Notes: generated by a model not told the origin, from the sequence alone. Positions 34,197 to 43,469 are shown, counted from the first letter of the stretch. The stretch is DNA of 64,000 bases from Deltaproteobacteria bacterium (GCA_029261795.1 JAJDAP010000079.1:37119-101118), one strand, 5' to 3'. Numbers and translations are program-made.

Positions 34197-35047
34197 TGGC
34201 GTTCGGCAAGGGAAATCGTCGTCGCGAGCAGCCGAGCTGGGGCGCTCGCTTGCAGGTCTGGGTCGTCGCCATCGCCATCGGAGCCTGCGCCGGCTGGTGG
34301 GGGCGAGGTCTCGCCTTCGAGGCCGTCGCGGGACCGGACGCACGGGTAGCCCGCGTCGCGATCACGGGAAACGAACGCGTCGCGGCCCATGAACTGGTGG
34401 CAACCGCCGGCCTGACCTCGGGCCTCCCGCTCGTTGCCGTCGATATCGACCAGGTCCGCAACGCCCTGCTCGCCCATCCCTGGGTTCGAGCGGCGCGCGT
34501 CACCACCTTGCCTCCGGACTACGTCATCGTCTCCGTCGAGGAGCGCGTCCCGGTCGCCCTGGCCGTCGTCGACGGGGGCACCCGCTTCGTCGACGGCTCT
34601 GGCATGCCGTTCGCCGAGGCGGACGGCGGCAGCGCCCTGCCCCGCTTCGAAGGCGTGGCCAGTGCCGAGCCCCGAACGAGCCATCCCCGCTTCGCCCAGG
34701 CCCTGCATCTGCTCGAGGCGGCTGCGCACCAGGAGCTTCCGGTCCCGTCCCGGGTGCTGTTAGGCGGCCGACCGGAAGCGGAACTCCCCGCGCTGGCCTG
34801 GAGGCGCCCGGGCAGCGCTGAACTCGTTGCGGTGCTGGGAGACCGCGAACCCGAGGCCGCACTGCAACGGCTCGCCAGGGCATGGATGGCCGACCTGCCC
34901 GAGTTGCGGCAAGCACGCGAAGTGGATCTCCGCTTCGACCACCAGCTCATCCTGCGCGGCAAGATCGCGCAGGGCGAAGACCAGAAAGACCGACCCAGCA
35001 ACCACCAGGCCGCAGAAGCGGCTGACGCACAACCAAGAGAGGGGTGA
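34196..35047 (+). CDS. ftsQ: Cell division protein FtsQ
   Basis: This 283-residue bitopic protein has a basic cytoplasmic N-terminus, one membrane helix (about 20-38, LQVWVVAIAIGACAGWW), a POTRA domain (about 48-118, VARVAITGNERVAAHEL to VSVEERVPVAL) and a C-terminal beta domain. The tail (about 255-283) is charged and low in complexity. FtsQ recruits FtsL and FtsB to the septum. ATG 34196 shares one base with the murB stop, and GGGGGAGGGA lies 6 bases upstream. Confidence 0.88.
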   Translation: MAFGKGNRRREQPSWGARLQVWVVAIAIGACAGWWGRGLAFEAVAGPDARVARVAITGNERVAAHELVATAGLTSGLPLVAVDIDQVRNALLAHPWVRAARVTTLPPDYVIVSVEERVPVALAVVDGGTRFVDGSGMPFAEADGGSALPRFEGVASAEPRTSHPRFAQALHLLEAAAHQELPVPSRVLLGGRPEAELPALAWRRPGSAELVAVLGDREPEAALQRLARAWMADLPELRQAREVDLRFDHQLILRGKIAQGEDQKDRPSNHQAAEAADAQPREG

Positions 35048-35053
35048 ACCCGC

Positions 35054-36292
35054 ATGGCACGAAAAGATGATCTGATCGTTGGACTGGACATCGGCACGAC
35101 CAAGATATGCGCGGTCGTGGCCGAGCCGACCGAGAACGGCGTCGACGTCGTCGGGATCGGAACGCATCCGTCCAAGGGGCTTCGCAAGGGCGTCGTCGTC
35201 GACATCGAGTCGACGGTCGACTCCATCAAGGCGGCCGTGGAAGAGGCCGAGCTGATGGCGGATTGCGAGATCAGCTCCGTCTACGCCGGCATTGCCGGCG
35301 GTCACATCGACGGCCTGAACTCCCACGGCATCGTGGCGGTCAAGGACGGCGAGGTCACCGAGAACGACGTGCGCCGGGTCATCGACGCCGCCAAGGCCGT
35401 CGCCATCCCGATGGACCGCGAGGTCATCCACGTGATCCCCCAGGAGTTCGTGATCGATGACCAGGACGGAATTCGCGAACCGCTCGGCATGCATGGCGTG
35501 CGGATGGAGGCGAAGATCCACATCGTCACCGCTGCCGTCACGAGCGCCCAGAACATCGTGAAGTGCGCGAACAAGGCCGGCCTCAACGTGGTGGACATCG
35601 TGCTCGAGCCGTTGGCGTCGGCGGAAGCGGTACTGGCAAGCGACGAGCGAGATCTCGGCGTCTGCCTCGTCGACATCGGCGGCGGTACCACGGACGTCGC
35701 CGTCTTCGCCGACGGCTCCATCAAGCACACTTCAGTGTTAGGCCTCGGCGGTTATCACGTCACCAACGACATCGCGGTCGGTCTGCGTACGCCCTTCGAA
35801 GAAGCGGAGCGCATCAAGAAGCGCTTCGGCATGGCCAGTGCGCGCTACCTCGCCAGTGACGACGTGATCACCGTACCTAGCGTCGGCGGTCGGCGACCAC
35901 GCGAAGTCTCGCGCAAGATCCTGTGCGAGATCATCGAACCGCGCGTCGAGGAGATCCTGAGCCTGGCGCGACAGGAGATGATCAAGGCGGGCCTCGAGAA
36001 TCGAATCCCCTCGGGCGTTGTTCTCACCGGGGGTTGTTCCGCGCTGACCGGGATCGCCGAGCTTGCCGAAGAGATCTTCGAATCCCCGGTCCGCCAGGGA
36101 ATGCCCCTGCACGTCGGGGGCCTCCAGGACGTGGTCCGAAGCCCCATGTACGCCACCGGCGTGGGCCTGGTCCTCTACGGCCAGGACCAATCGCGGGGCC
36201 GCGGCCAGAGCCGCTTCCGGATCCGCGACGAATCGATCTTCCGCCGCGTCAAGCAGCGCATGCGGGATTGGTTCTATGGGGAGTTCGACTGA
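35054..36292 (+). CDS. ftsA: Cell division protein FtsA
   Basis: This 412-residue actin-fold ATPase has phosphate-1 motif VGLDIGTTKICAVVAE, the 1C domain region with GLNSHGIVAVKDGEV, phosphate-2 VCLVDIGGGTTDVAVF and the adenosine motif VLTGGCSALTGI. The last 20 residues (RRVKQRMRDWFYGEF) form an amphipathic membrane-targeting helix. FtsA tethers FtsZ to the membrane through the FtsZ C-terminal peptide, which is duplicated in this organism. It follows ftsQ by 6 bases with a GAGAGGGGTGA ribosome site. Confidence 0.95.
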   Translation: MARKDDLIVGLDIGTTKICAVVAEPTENGVDVVGIGTHPSKGLRKGVVVDIESTVDSIKAAVEEAELMADCEISSVYAGIAGGHIDGLNSHGIVAVKDGEVTENDVRRVIDAAKAVAIPMDREVIHVIPQEFVIDDQDGIREPLGMHGVRMEAKIHIVTAAVTSAQNIVKCANKAGLNVVDIVLEPLASAEAVLASDERDLGVCLVDIGGGTTDVAVFADGSIKHTSVLGLGGYHVTNDIAVGLRTPFEEAERIKKRFGMASARYLASDDVITVPSVGGRRPREVSRKILCEIIEPRVEEILSLARQEMIKAGLENRIPSGVVLTGGCSALTGIAELAEEIFESPVRQGMPLHVGGLQDVVRSPMYATGVGLVLYGQDQSRGRGQSRFRIRDESIFRRVKQRMRDWFYGEFD

Positions 36293-36508
36293 AGGTCGAA
36301 CGACTCCCCAAGAATTGGATCGCGGCCGATCAGGCCGCAATCCCCATCGAAGGGCGAGCAACCATCCACCGGGGCAAAAGAAACCCAGCAAGGCTTTCCA
36401 ACCCCCGGGGAATTCGCAAGTATCCAACCAACTCCCTGCGATCACTCACAAAAAGGCCGGTGAGAGGGCCGAGTGAACGCGGGACAGCCAAATCAACGGG
36501 GGTGAGAG
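36293..36508 (+). promoter_or_regulatory. ftsA-ftsZ spacer with hairpin
   Basis: This is the only long gap (216 bases) downstream of rsmH in the cluster. It holds a hairpin at 36317-36343 (GGAT-C-GCGGCC-GATCA-GGCCGC-A-ATCC), a second possible pairing of CCGGGG (36369-36374) with CCCCGG (36403-36408), and AT-richer sequence at 36410-36460. An independent ftsZ promoter or a processing site is likely here, but I see no convincing -35/-10 pair. GGGGTGAGAG before 36509 is the ftsZ ribosome site. Confidence 0.45.
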
Positions 36509-37879
36509 ATGTCGAGCAATCGGCGAGATGACGACGTGCGCGAGGTCGGGCCGAAGAGTGATCTGAAGGGTCCGGTAGATCTTCTGGAAGTCGGCCCGGA
36601 TGACGCCGGCGATGACCTCCTCGAGTTCGAGGACGCCGGCGAACTGCAGGCCAAGATCCGCGTGGTCGGGGTCGGCGGCGCGGGCGGCAACGCCCTCGAT
36701 TCGATGATCCGCTCGGGTCTCGGCGGCGTCGAGTTCGTCGGCATCAACACCGACGCCCAGGCCCTCGAACACAATCTCGCTCCCACCAAGATCCAGCTCG
36801 GTCCGGAAGTGACCCGCGGCCTCGGTTGTGGCGCCAACCCCGAGAAGGGTCGCGCCGCCGCGCTCGAAGACCGCGACAAGTTGCGCGATCTGCTGATCGG
36901 CTCCGACATGGTCTTCGTCACCGCGGGCATGGGGGGCGGCACGGGAACCGGCGCAGCACCCGTCGTCGCCGAGATCGCGCGCGAAGTCGGCGCCCTCACG
37001 GTCGGTGTCGTCACGAAGCCCTTCCCGTTCGAAGGACGTCAGCGCACCAAGCACGCCGAGAAGGGTCTCGACGAACTGCATCGCGTCGTCGACACCTTGA
37101 TCACGATCCCGAACCAGCGCCTCCTCGCTCTCGCCGGCAAGGACACACCGATGACCGAGAGCTTCAAGCTCGCGGACGAGGTGTTGCTGAATGCAGTGCG
37201 CGGCATCTCGGACCTGATCACGATCCACGGTCTGATCAACCTCGACTTCGCCGACGTGCGCACCATCATGAACGAGATGGGCATGGCCCTGATGGGCACC
37301 GGCATCGGCGTCGGCGAGAGCCGGGCCAAGGACGCGGCCTACGCCGCGATCTCGAGCCCGCTGCTCGAGGATGTCTCGATCGACGGCGCCCGCGGCGTGC
37401 TGATCAACATCACCGGTGGCGCCGACATGACGTTGTGGGAGGTGAACGAGGCCTCGACGCTGGTACAGGAAGCCGCGCACGAAGATGCCAACATCATCTT
37501 CGGTGCCGTGATCGACCAGAAGGCGCCGGAGGGCGAGGTCCGCGTGACCGTGATCGCCACCGGGCTCGACGACGAGCGCATCCGGGTCGGCGATCGCGAC
37601 GCAACCCGGGAGACGCTGGCCCCGCTCGGTTCCTTCGACGACGAGCCCCTGCAGCCGACGCGGCCGCTGGCTCCGCAGCCGGAACCCACGCCGGCACCCG
37701 CTGCCGTGGCCCCGCTCGCTGACAGCACGGCGAACGCGATGGCGAGTTCGGGAACCGACGACTTCGTCTCGCCCTTCGAGGACGAACTCGATGTGCCCGC
37801 CTTCCTACGCCGCCGACGCGGCGAGGAAGAGGAGGACGACACCGAGCTTCCGGCCTTCCTCAGGCGCCAGGCGGACTGA
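36509..37879 (+). CDS. ftsZ: Cell division GTPase FtsZ with duplicated C-terminal peptide
   Basis: This 456-residue tubulin-like GTPase has an acidic N-terminal extension of about 45 residues, then [18 protein letters not shown], the tubulin signature [10 protein letters not shown] (142-151) and the T7 loop region [16 protein letters not shown] disordered Pro/Ala linker (about 370-420) leads to the tail. The tail carries two copies of the conserved C-terminal peptide, LDVPAFLRR (427-435) and [11 protein letters not shown] (446-456), separated by an acidic GEEEEDDT spacer. The last copy is the canonical one; the extra copy is unusual. This peptide binds FtsA, ZipA-like anchors, MinC and ClpX. 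Confidence 0.95.
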   Translation: MSSNRRDDDVREVGPKSDLKGPVDLLEVGPDDAGDDLLEFEDAGELQAKIRVVGVGGAGGNALDSMIRSGLGGVEFVGINTDAQALEHNLAPTKIQLGPEVTRGLGCGANPEKGRAAALEDRDKLRDLLIGSDMVFVTAGMGGGTGTGAAPVVAEIAREVGALTVGVVTKPFPFEGRQRTKHAEKGLDELHRVVDTLITIPNQRLLALAGKDTPMTESFKLADEVLLNAVRGISDLITIHGLINLDFADVRTIMNEMGMALMGTGIGVGESRAKDAAYAAISSPLLEDVSIDGARGVLINITGGADMTLWEVNEASTLVQEAAHEDANIIFGAVIDQKAPEGEVRVTVIATGLDDERIRVGDRDATRETLAPLGSFDDEPLQPTRPLAPQPEPTPAPAAVAPLADSTANAMASSGTDDFVSPFEDELDVPAFLRRRRGEEEEDDTELPAFLRRQAD

Positions 37880-37900
37880 ACCCCAACCGATGCAGAAACA

Positions 37901-37943
37901 GCAGGGCCCGGGCGCCGAATGGCGCCCGGGCCCTGCTTCGTTT
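37901..37943 (+). terminator. Intrinsic terminator of the dcw operon
   Basis: A perfect 16-bp stem (37901-37916 with 37921-37936, GCAGGGCCCGGGCGCC and its complement) with a GAAT loop is followed by TTCGTTT. It lies 21 bases after the ftsZ stop. Confidence 0.88.
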
Positions 37944-37978
37944 GCGCCCCACGGCGCCATGGGTGAGCCTCGCCTGCC

Positions 37979-38794
37979 ATGTCCAGCAAGCTGCTCCTCC
38001 TGGAACGACGAGACGACGGCATCGCCGTGCTCACCTTCAATGACCCCGACCGACTGAACGCGATGACCGAAGCGATGGGCCAGGCGATCGCGGCGGCCAC
38101 AGCGGAGCTCGCAGACGATGCCGACCTGCGCGCCGTCGTGCTGACCGGTGCCGGGCGGGCGTTTTCTGCCGGCGGCGATCTCGACATGATCTCGCGGATG
38201 AACACGGCGGGACGAGCCGACCCCGGTGGTCCGACCCGAACCGAGAACCGTGATTTCATGGGCCGCTTCTACCGCCTCTATCTATCGGTACGCGAACTGC
38301 CGGTACCCACGATCGCGGCGATGAATGGTGCGGCCGTGGGCGCGGGTTGCTGTGTGGCCCTCGGCTGCGACTTCCGGATTGCAGCCCGAGAGGCGCGTAT
38401 CGGTCTCAACTTCAACCGACTCGGAATCCACCCCGGAATGGCGGCGACCTGGACCTTGCCGCGCCTGGTCGGGCCGGCACACGCCGCCGAGCTGCTCTAC
38501 ACCGGCAAACTGGTCGACGGCGAGGAGGCGGCCCGGATCTCCCTGGTCAATCGCGCGCTGGCTCGGGACGAAGTGCTCGCCGATGCGCTGGCAACGGCGG
38601 CCGCCATTGCCGAGTGCGCACCCGGGGCGATCCGGGGCTCCAAGCGCTCGCTTTCGGGAACCGCGGAACGGAGCATCGAGGCACAACTCGATCTCGAGGC
38701 CCATGAGCAATCCCTCAACTACGAGAGTGCAGACCTCGCAGAGGGCCTCAACGCGGCAAGAGAGAAACGCCCACCGCGCTTCCAGGGTCACTGA
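37979..38794 (+). CDS. Enoyl-CoA hydratase/isomerase family protein
   Basis: This 271-residue crotonase-fold protein has the CoA-binding AFSAGGDLDMI oxyanion loop and the second loop MNGAAVGAGCCVALGCD. The residue that follows in NFNRLGIHPGMAATWTLPRLVG places an Asn and Pro where hydratases often carry catalytic Glu residues, so the exact reaction is uncertain. Family members act on short-chain acyl-CoAs in beta-oxidation and related routes. It follows the dcw terminator. A TTCGGG-TCCAGG-CCCGAA hairpin (38825-38842) downstream may end the transcript. Confidence 0.88.
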   Translation: MSSKLLLLERRDDGIAVLTFNDPDRLNAMTEAMGQAIAAATAELADDADLRAVVLTGAGRAFSAGGDLDMISRMNTAGRADPGGPTRTENRDFMGRFYRLYLSVRELPVPTIAAMNGAAVGAGCCVALGCDFRIAAREARIGLNFNRLGIHPGMAATWTLPRLVGPAHAAELLYTGKLVDGEEAARISLVNRALARDEVLADALATAAAIAECAPGAIRGSKRSLSGTAERSIEAQLDLEAHEQSLNYESADLAEGLNAAREKRPPRFQGH

Positions 38795-38950
38795 GCCAAG
38801 ATCGGCCCCGCGGGGACCATCTAGTTCGGGTCCAGGCCCGAATGGGATCTCCTTCAGCAGGAATCGGGTTTTTCACCCCATGATTGCCGTCTCAATTGCG
38901 CGTGAATCGCGTATGATTCCCTACGGTTGAGGGTGGGATTGGAGGATCCT

Positions 38951-41900
38951 GTGATCGAGCCCGAGCGAAGAGGCACCGCGCTGCGCGGTCTCAGCGTGGC
39001 GTTGGTGTTGTTTCTCGTTTTGGGAACGATCCCCGCGCTCGCCGACACCACACCGGTCCAGACGAGCAACGAACCCAGCCTCGATCAACCGGGTGGAATC
39101 CTCGACCAGCTCTACGGGCTCGGCAACCTGGTCCGCATCGACGACAGCAACGCGGATCCGATCGATCAACTGTGGACCATCATGGGCCCCGCTGGAGCGA
39201 CAGCGACCGCCAGATTCGCAGGCCTAACGCCCGACTTCGGTTTCTTCCCGGGCGAGAACCCGAGCGCGGCTTTCGTCTCCCTGTTCGTCGTCGGTGGCTC
39301 CGGGTTCGTGACGGGACCCACCGTCACCTTCATGCCCTCGCAAACCGGCAGCACCTTCCGATTCGGCGTGAGCGTCAGCTCCGGTGATCTCTGGAGCACC
39401 CGGCCGAGCGACAACTCGGATGCCTACGACCACGCCGTGACGTGGCAAATCGTCAGCAGTGACGCCGCGCATCCGAGCAATCCGATCGGTGCCTTCGCCG
39501 TTGGCTGGGAGGATCTACCCGTAGCCGCCCCGCCGGCGCCGACGGATCTCGAACCGGACTACAACGATCTGGTGTTGGAAATCACGAGCGTCGAACCTTC
39601 GATCTGTGGTGACGGCATCATCAGCAACGGCGAAACCTGCGACGACGGAAACACGTCTGGAGGCGATTGCTGCTCGGCAACCTGCCAGATCGAACCGGCC
39701 GGTGGCGTGTGTCGCGCTTCGGCAGGGGCTTGCGACGGAGCCGAAACATGCGACGGCCTCAGCGCCAGCTGCCCGGTCGATCAGATCGAGCCGGTCGGCA
39801 CGTTATGCCGGGCTTCCAACGGCCTCTGTGACACGGCCGAAGTCTGCGATGGATTGAGCGTGAGTTGCGGTCCGGATGCGTTCGTCGCCGGCGGCACGGC
39901 TTGCCGACCGGGCGCAGGGCTGTGCGACGTCGGCGAGGTCTGCGACGGCCTGTCGGCGAGCTGTCCCTTGGATGTCGTACTCGCCGCCGGAAGCGTGTGT
40001 CGCGCCAGCGGCGGCAGCTGCGACCCCGCGGAAGTCTGTAACGGAACCCTGGCCACCTGTGGGGCCGACACGCTGGAAGCGGCTGGAACCGTCTGCAATC
40101 CGGCCCTGGGGGTCTGCGACCTCGCCGAAACCTGCGACGGCCTGACCACGACCTGTCCGCTGAACGTGCTCGCCTCCGCCGGTTCGGTGTGCCGATCCGC
40201 CAGCGGCGCCTGTGACACCGCCGAGACCTGCGACGGTCTGGTCGTCACCTGTGCGCCGGATGCATTCGCCGCAGCCGGAACCGTCTGCAACCCGGCCGCG
40301 GGTGCCTGCGACCTCGCCGAAACCTGCGACGGCGCCGCGGCCGCTTGCCCTTCGGACGTGCTGGCAGCGGCCGGTTCCGTTTGCCGGGCGTCCGCGGGCG
40401 CCTGCGACCCCGCCGAGGTGTGCGACGGTGTTCTGGCCAGTTGCGCGGGCGACGCACTCGAGCCGGCTGGAACCGTCTGCAACCCGGCCCTCGGGCTCTG
40501 CGACCTGGCGGAGACCTGCGACGGGCTGGCGGCCAGCTGCGCCACCGACGCACTCGCCTCCGCGGGTTCCGTGTGCCGGCCCGCCAGCGGCGCCTGTGAC
40601 ACCGCCGAGACCTGTGACGGTCTGGTCGTCACCTGTGCGCCGGATGCACTCGCCGCAGCCGGAACCGTCTGCAACCCGGCTGCCGGCACCTGCGACCTCG
40701 CCGAGACCTGCGATGGCGCGACGGACGTTTGCCCGACGGACGCCCTGGCAGCGGCCGGCTCCACCTGCCGACCCGCCGCCGGCGCCTGCGACGTGGCAGA
40801 GACTTGCGATGGTCTCGTGGCCAGCTGCGCGCCGGACGTGCTGGCAGCGGCCGGGGTCATTTGCAACCCGGCTGCCGGTACCTGCGACGTGCCAGAGAGC
40901 TGCGACGGCGCCCTGGCCGCATGCCCGGCCGACACGCTGGTTTCCGCAGGTTCGGTATGTCGGCCGGCCAGCGGCCTCTGTGATGTCGCCGAGGCCTGCG
41001 ACGGCGTTCTCGCCGCCTGCCTGCCCGATGCGCTCGAACCTGCCGGAACCGTGTGCAACGCGGCCGTCGACCTCTGCGACGTCGAGGAAGTCTGCAACGG
41101 TTCGCTGACGAGTTGCCCCGCCGACCTGACCGCGCCCGCCGGCACCGTGTGCCGGGCCGCCTCGTTCGGTTGTGATGCGGCCGAGGCGTGCGACGGGCTG
41201 GCCTTGAGCTGCCCCGCAGACCAGATCGCGGCGGACGGAAGCATGTGTGACAGCGATCCGTGTACGACGGACAGCTGTCTCGCCGGCGTCTGCCAGGTGG
41301 CCCCGCTGCCGCCGGGTACCCCACCGCCGGCGGACTTCATCCTCGTCGTCGACGCCACGGTGAGCATGCGCCGCGATTTCAAGCAGTGGCTGCCGGGGCT
41401 GCTCTCGGGCTTCCCGGCCGAGCTCGCTGCGGCGGGCATCGACTATCGACTGGCGATCGTGCGCTTCGGTACGAACCGCAAGGGACAGGCCAAGCGGGGC
41501 CCGGCGATTCCCGACGTCGTGCTGCCTTGTACGAACGACCTCGTCGCCTTCGATCAGGCGCTCTTCGACATGATGGAGTTCAACATCGGCCGTTGTTCAG
41601 ACGACCCGCTCGACCCGCGTCACCTCAACTGCATCCGCAATGCCACGGAGACCGGAAGCGAAGCGATCCGCTTCGCCCTCGAAGATCCGAGCCGGCTCGG
41701 TTGTCGCCCAGACGCAGTGCCCAACGTCCTGCTCATGACCGATGAGGACGACGACTCGCCCGCGCTCGACACGGCCGGCAACCTGAACACGGAGAAGCGG
41801 GAGCCGCCGTCGCGCGGCATCAAGTGCTACGGCCGCCAGTGCCAGAGCCGCTGGCTTCCGTTCCAGCAGCGCACGGACGATACCGCCGCGCTGCTCGTCT

Positions 41901-42364
41901 CCCATCAGGCGCAGCTGAGCATGATCCAGAAGACACGCAACAGCCCGACCCGGAACCAGTATGGGGACCCCGCCTGCACCCAGATCGATTCGGGTGGGTT
42001 CCTGGACCGTGCTGCCACGCTCAGCTGCCTGGTCGAGCCGGATCGCCGCGGCTTCACCCCTACCGGCACGTGTGACGGCGGCACCAACCTGTGCACCACC
42101 GGTCGCATCGGACAGGCTTGCAGCGTGGACGCCGACTGCAACGCCTTCAGTCTGCAGATCCACCTGCTCTCGTCCGGGCAGTGCGGGGTAGGCGGTCAAT
42201 GCATCGCCGGGCGGATCGGCGCCCCGTGTGCGGTCGACGTCGACTGCAGCCTGGTGGCCCGCGCCTACGACGTGCCACGCAACGCCGAGGCCGCGTTTCC
42301 ATTCTTCCTGAACGAGTACTTCCCCGACAACATTCGCGAACAGCGCTGCCCCGCCGTGCCGTGA
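38951..42364 (+). CDS. Secreted Cys-rich-repeat protein with VWA domain
   Basis: This 1137-residue protein starts at GTG 38951, 4 bases after GGAGGA, giving a signal peptide (LRGLSVALVLFLVLGTIPALA). Residues about 25-215 form an unrecognised globular domain. A DUF4215-like myxobacterial motif follows (CGDGIISNGETCDDGN), then sixteen 32-residue Cys-rich repeats (253-764), a short Cys cluster and a VWA domain from about 797, with MIDAS DATVS (801-805; Thr in place of the usual first Ser). A final Cys-rich part (about 1035-1110) repeats a SCDG/CTTGRIGQAC pattern. A -10-like TATGAT lies at 38912. It is probably an exported adhesin or matrix protein, stabilised by disulfides. It may be followed by a GACGGAGA/TCTCCGTC hairpin at 42386-42411. 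Confidence 0.8.
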   Translation: MIEPERRGTALRGLSVALVLFLVLGTIPALADTTPVQTSNEPSLDQPGGILDQLYGLGNLVRIDDSNADPIDQLWTIMGPAGATATARFAGLTPDFGFFPGENPSAAFVSLFVVGGSGFVTGPTVTFMPSQTGSTFRFGVSVSSGDLWSTRPSDNSDAYDHAVTWQIVSSDAAHPSNPIGAFAVGWEDLPVAAPPAPTDLEPDYNDLVLEITSVEPSICGDGIISNGETCDDGNTSGGDCCSATCQIEPAGGVCRASAGACDGAETCDGLSASCPVDQIEPVGTLCRASNGLCDTAEVCDGLSVSCGPDAFVAGGTACRPGAGLCDVGEVCDGLSASCPLDVVLAAGSVCRASGGSCDPAEVCNGTLATCGADTLEAAGTVCNPALGVCDLAETCDGLTTTCPLNVLASAGSVCRSASGACDTAETCDGLVVTCAPDAFAAAGTVCNPAAGACDLAETCDGAAAACPSDVLAAAGSVCRASAGACDPAEVCDGVLASCAGDALEPAGTVCNPALGLCDLAETCDGLAASCATDALASAGSVCRPASGACDTAETCDGLVVTCAPDALAAAGTVCNPAAGTCDLAETCDGATDVCPTDALAAAGSTCRPAAGACDVAETCDGLVASCAPDVLAAAGVICNPAAGTCDVPESCDGALAACPADTLVSAGSVCRPASGLCDVAEACDGVLAACLPDALEPAGTVCNAAVDLCDVEEVCNGSLTSCPADLTAPAGTVCRAASFGCDAAEACDGLALSCPADQIAADGSMCDSDPCTTDSCLAGVCQVAPLPPGTPPPADFILVVDATVSMRRDFKQWLPGLLSGFPAELAAAGIDYRLAIVRFGTNRKGQAKRGPAIPDVVLPCTNDLVAFDQALFDMMEFNIGRCSDDPLDPRHLNCIRNATETGSEAIRFALEDPSRLGCRPDAVPNVLLMTDEDDDSPALDTAGNLNTEKREPPSRGIKCYGRQCQSRWLPFQQRTDDTAALLVSHQAQLSMIQKTRNSPTRNQYGDPACTQIDSGGFLDRAATLSCLVEPDRRGFTPTGTCDGGTNLCTTGRIGQACSVDADCNAFSLQIHLLSSGQCGVGGQCIAGRIGAPCAVDVDCSLVARAYDVPRNAEAAFPFFLNEYFPDNIREQRCPAVP
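39707..41242 (+). repeat. Sixteen exact-length 96-bp coding repeats
   Basis: Sixteen consecutive 32-codon units run with no insertion or deletion (39707 plus 16 times 96 reaches the ATG at 41243). Each unit follows VC(N/R)PAxGxCDxAExCDGLxxxCxxDxLxxAG with four Cys. Units 5-7 and 9-11 are nearly identical at a 384-bp offset, showing duplication of a four-unit block. Confidence 0.93.
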
Positions 42365-42676
42365 GCGCTGACCGACAGCGCTAGCGACGGAGATTCGCGG
42401 CCTTCTCCGTCCAGAGGCCTCGAAGGACGAGCGTCCTCCAGTCCGAGGGCGCGAGCGGGCGTGGGGCGACTCGAACGCTGCCTCGAGGGAGGGAAAACGG
42501 TCCCCTTCGAGCGCACTTGGTCCCGGAGGGCTTTTGAGGGGGTGCTTCGCGTAGATGTTAGGTAGCTCGGGTTGGGGTCGAGGGCGCGAGCGGGCGTGGG
42601 GCGAGTCGAACGTTGTTTCGAGGGTGCGATGTCGATTCCTCTTGATTGATATCATAACCTCGCTATAGTCAACACT
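42365..42676. other. 312-base spacer with two 46-bp direct repeats upstream of the RAYT gene
   Basis: The gene-free stretch holds a hairpin (42386-42411) and two 46-bp direct repeats, 42444-42489 and 42579-42624, offset by 135 bases and differing at 4 positions. Each contains GCGCGAGCGGGCG and a TCGAACG core. They lie directly in front of a REP-associated transposase gene and may be its cognate elements. No reading frame is convincing here. Confidence 0.7.
42642..42669 (+). promoter_or_regulatory. Promoter for a probably leaderless RAYT transcript
   Basis: TTGATT (42642-42647) and TATAGT (42664-42669) are separated by 16 bases in the most AT-rich patch of the region. The ATG at 42677 begins only 7 bases after the -10, where transcription should start, and no ribosome site precedes it. 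Confidence 0.6.
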
Positions 42677-43369
42677 ATGCGACGTAAGGCATCCGGAATA
42701 CAGCTCGAACTGCGACACTCCGGGTGGGGCGGGAAGCGGATCGGTGCTGGGCGAAAGCCGCAGGCGGGGTCCGGCATTCCGCACCTGCGCCGAACCGGAC
42801 TCGCTTCCCGGTTTCCCTGCCACGTCACCTTGAAGGTGCGCGATGGCGTGCCGTCCCTTCGAACCGTGAAGCTGGTGCGAGAGCTAGAACGATCCTGGGC
42901 CAAGGCCTGTGATCGCGGGGACTTCCGGCTCGCGCACTATTCGATCCAGGCCAATCACGTCCATCTGCTGGTGGAGGCGAAGGATGCGGACGCGCTGGGG
43001 CGCGGGATGAACGCACTGGGCGCGCGCCTCGCGCGTGCGGTGAATCGCGTGTTCGCGCGCTCTGGACCGGTCCTGAAGGACCGGTATCACCATGTGGTGT
43101 TGAAGACACCGACCCAGGTGCGGAACGCACTGCGGTATGTCCTGATGAATGCCAGACGGCACATGAAACGCGCGCCGAGCAGCGTGCGCATCGATCCGGC
43201 CTCGTCAGGTCGATGGTTCGGGGGCTGGAAGCGGTCGGCGCACGATCTCGTGATCGCGGCAAGAGGAACGCCCGGAAGCCGGGCGGTCACATTCACGCAC
43301 ACCTGGCTCCTCAACGAGGGCTGGAAGCGGGCCGGTCCACTCCTCGACCCCGCTGCCGCTCCGGGCTGA
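42677..43369 (+). CDS. REP-associated/IS200-like tyrosine transposase (RAYT, Y1_Tnp)
   Basis: This 230-residue protein has a Y1-transposase core. The HUH motif appears as NHVHLLVE (about residues 94-101) after an AHYSIQA strand, and the helix ALRYVLMNARRHM carries the candidate catalytic Tyr. The N-terminus is basic (GGKRIGAGRKP), as in many RAYT proteins. Two 46-bp direct repeats lie just upstream and may be its REP-like targets. RAYTs are usually single-copy and domesticated. The sequence looks intact. Confidence 0.85.
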   Translation: MRRKASGIQLELRHSGWGGKRIGAGRKPQAGSGIPHLRRTGLASRFPCHVTLKVRDGVPSLRTVKLVRELERSWAKACDRGDFRLAHYSIQANHVHLLVEAKDADALGRGMNALGARLARAVNRVFARSGPVLKDRYHHVVLKTPTQVRNALRYVLMNARRHMKRAPSSVRIDPASSGRWFGGWKRSAHDLVIAARGTPGSRAVTFTHTWLLNEGWKRAGPLLDPAAAPG

Positions 43370-43469
43370 ACCGAGCCCACCGCCCGGGTCGGCATCCACT
43401 CGCGCAGGCACCGCTAGTCAGCGCGTCCTCGACACGAGAAGCCGGCCGACGAGAGCAACCTGCGAGCCT

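Noticed and set aside
36293..36508. Possible cyclic-di-GMP riboswitch before ftsZ
   Set aside because: Some purine-rich blocks looked similar, but the conserved core sequences and helices are missing.
39781..41439. 552-codon minus-strand frame
   Set aside because: It mirrors the 96-bp coding repeats of the VWA protein; the repeat lacks antisense stops. There is no independent evidence of coding.
42444..42624. TTCGA-type tRNA T-arm look-alike in the direct repeats
   Set aside because: On the minus strand GTTCGAGTC resembles a T-loop, but the stem has mismatches and no acceptor, D or anticodon arm can be drawn.
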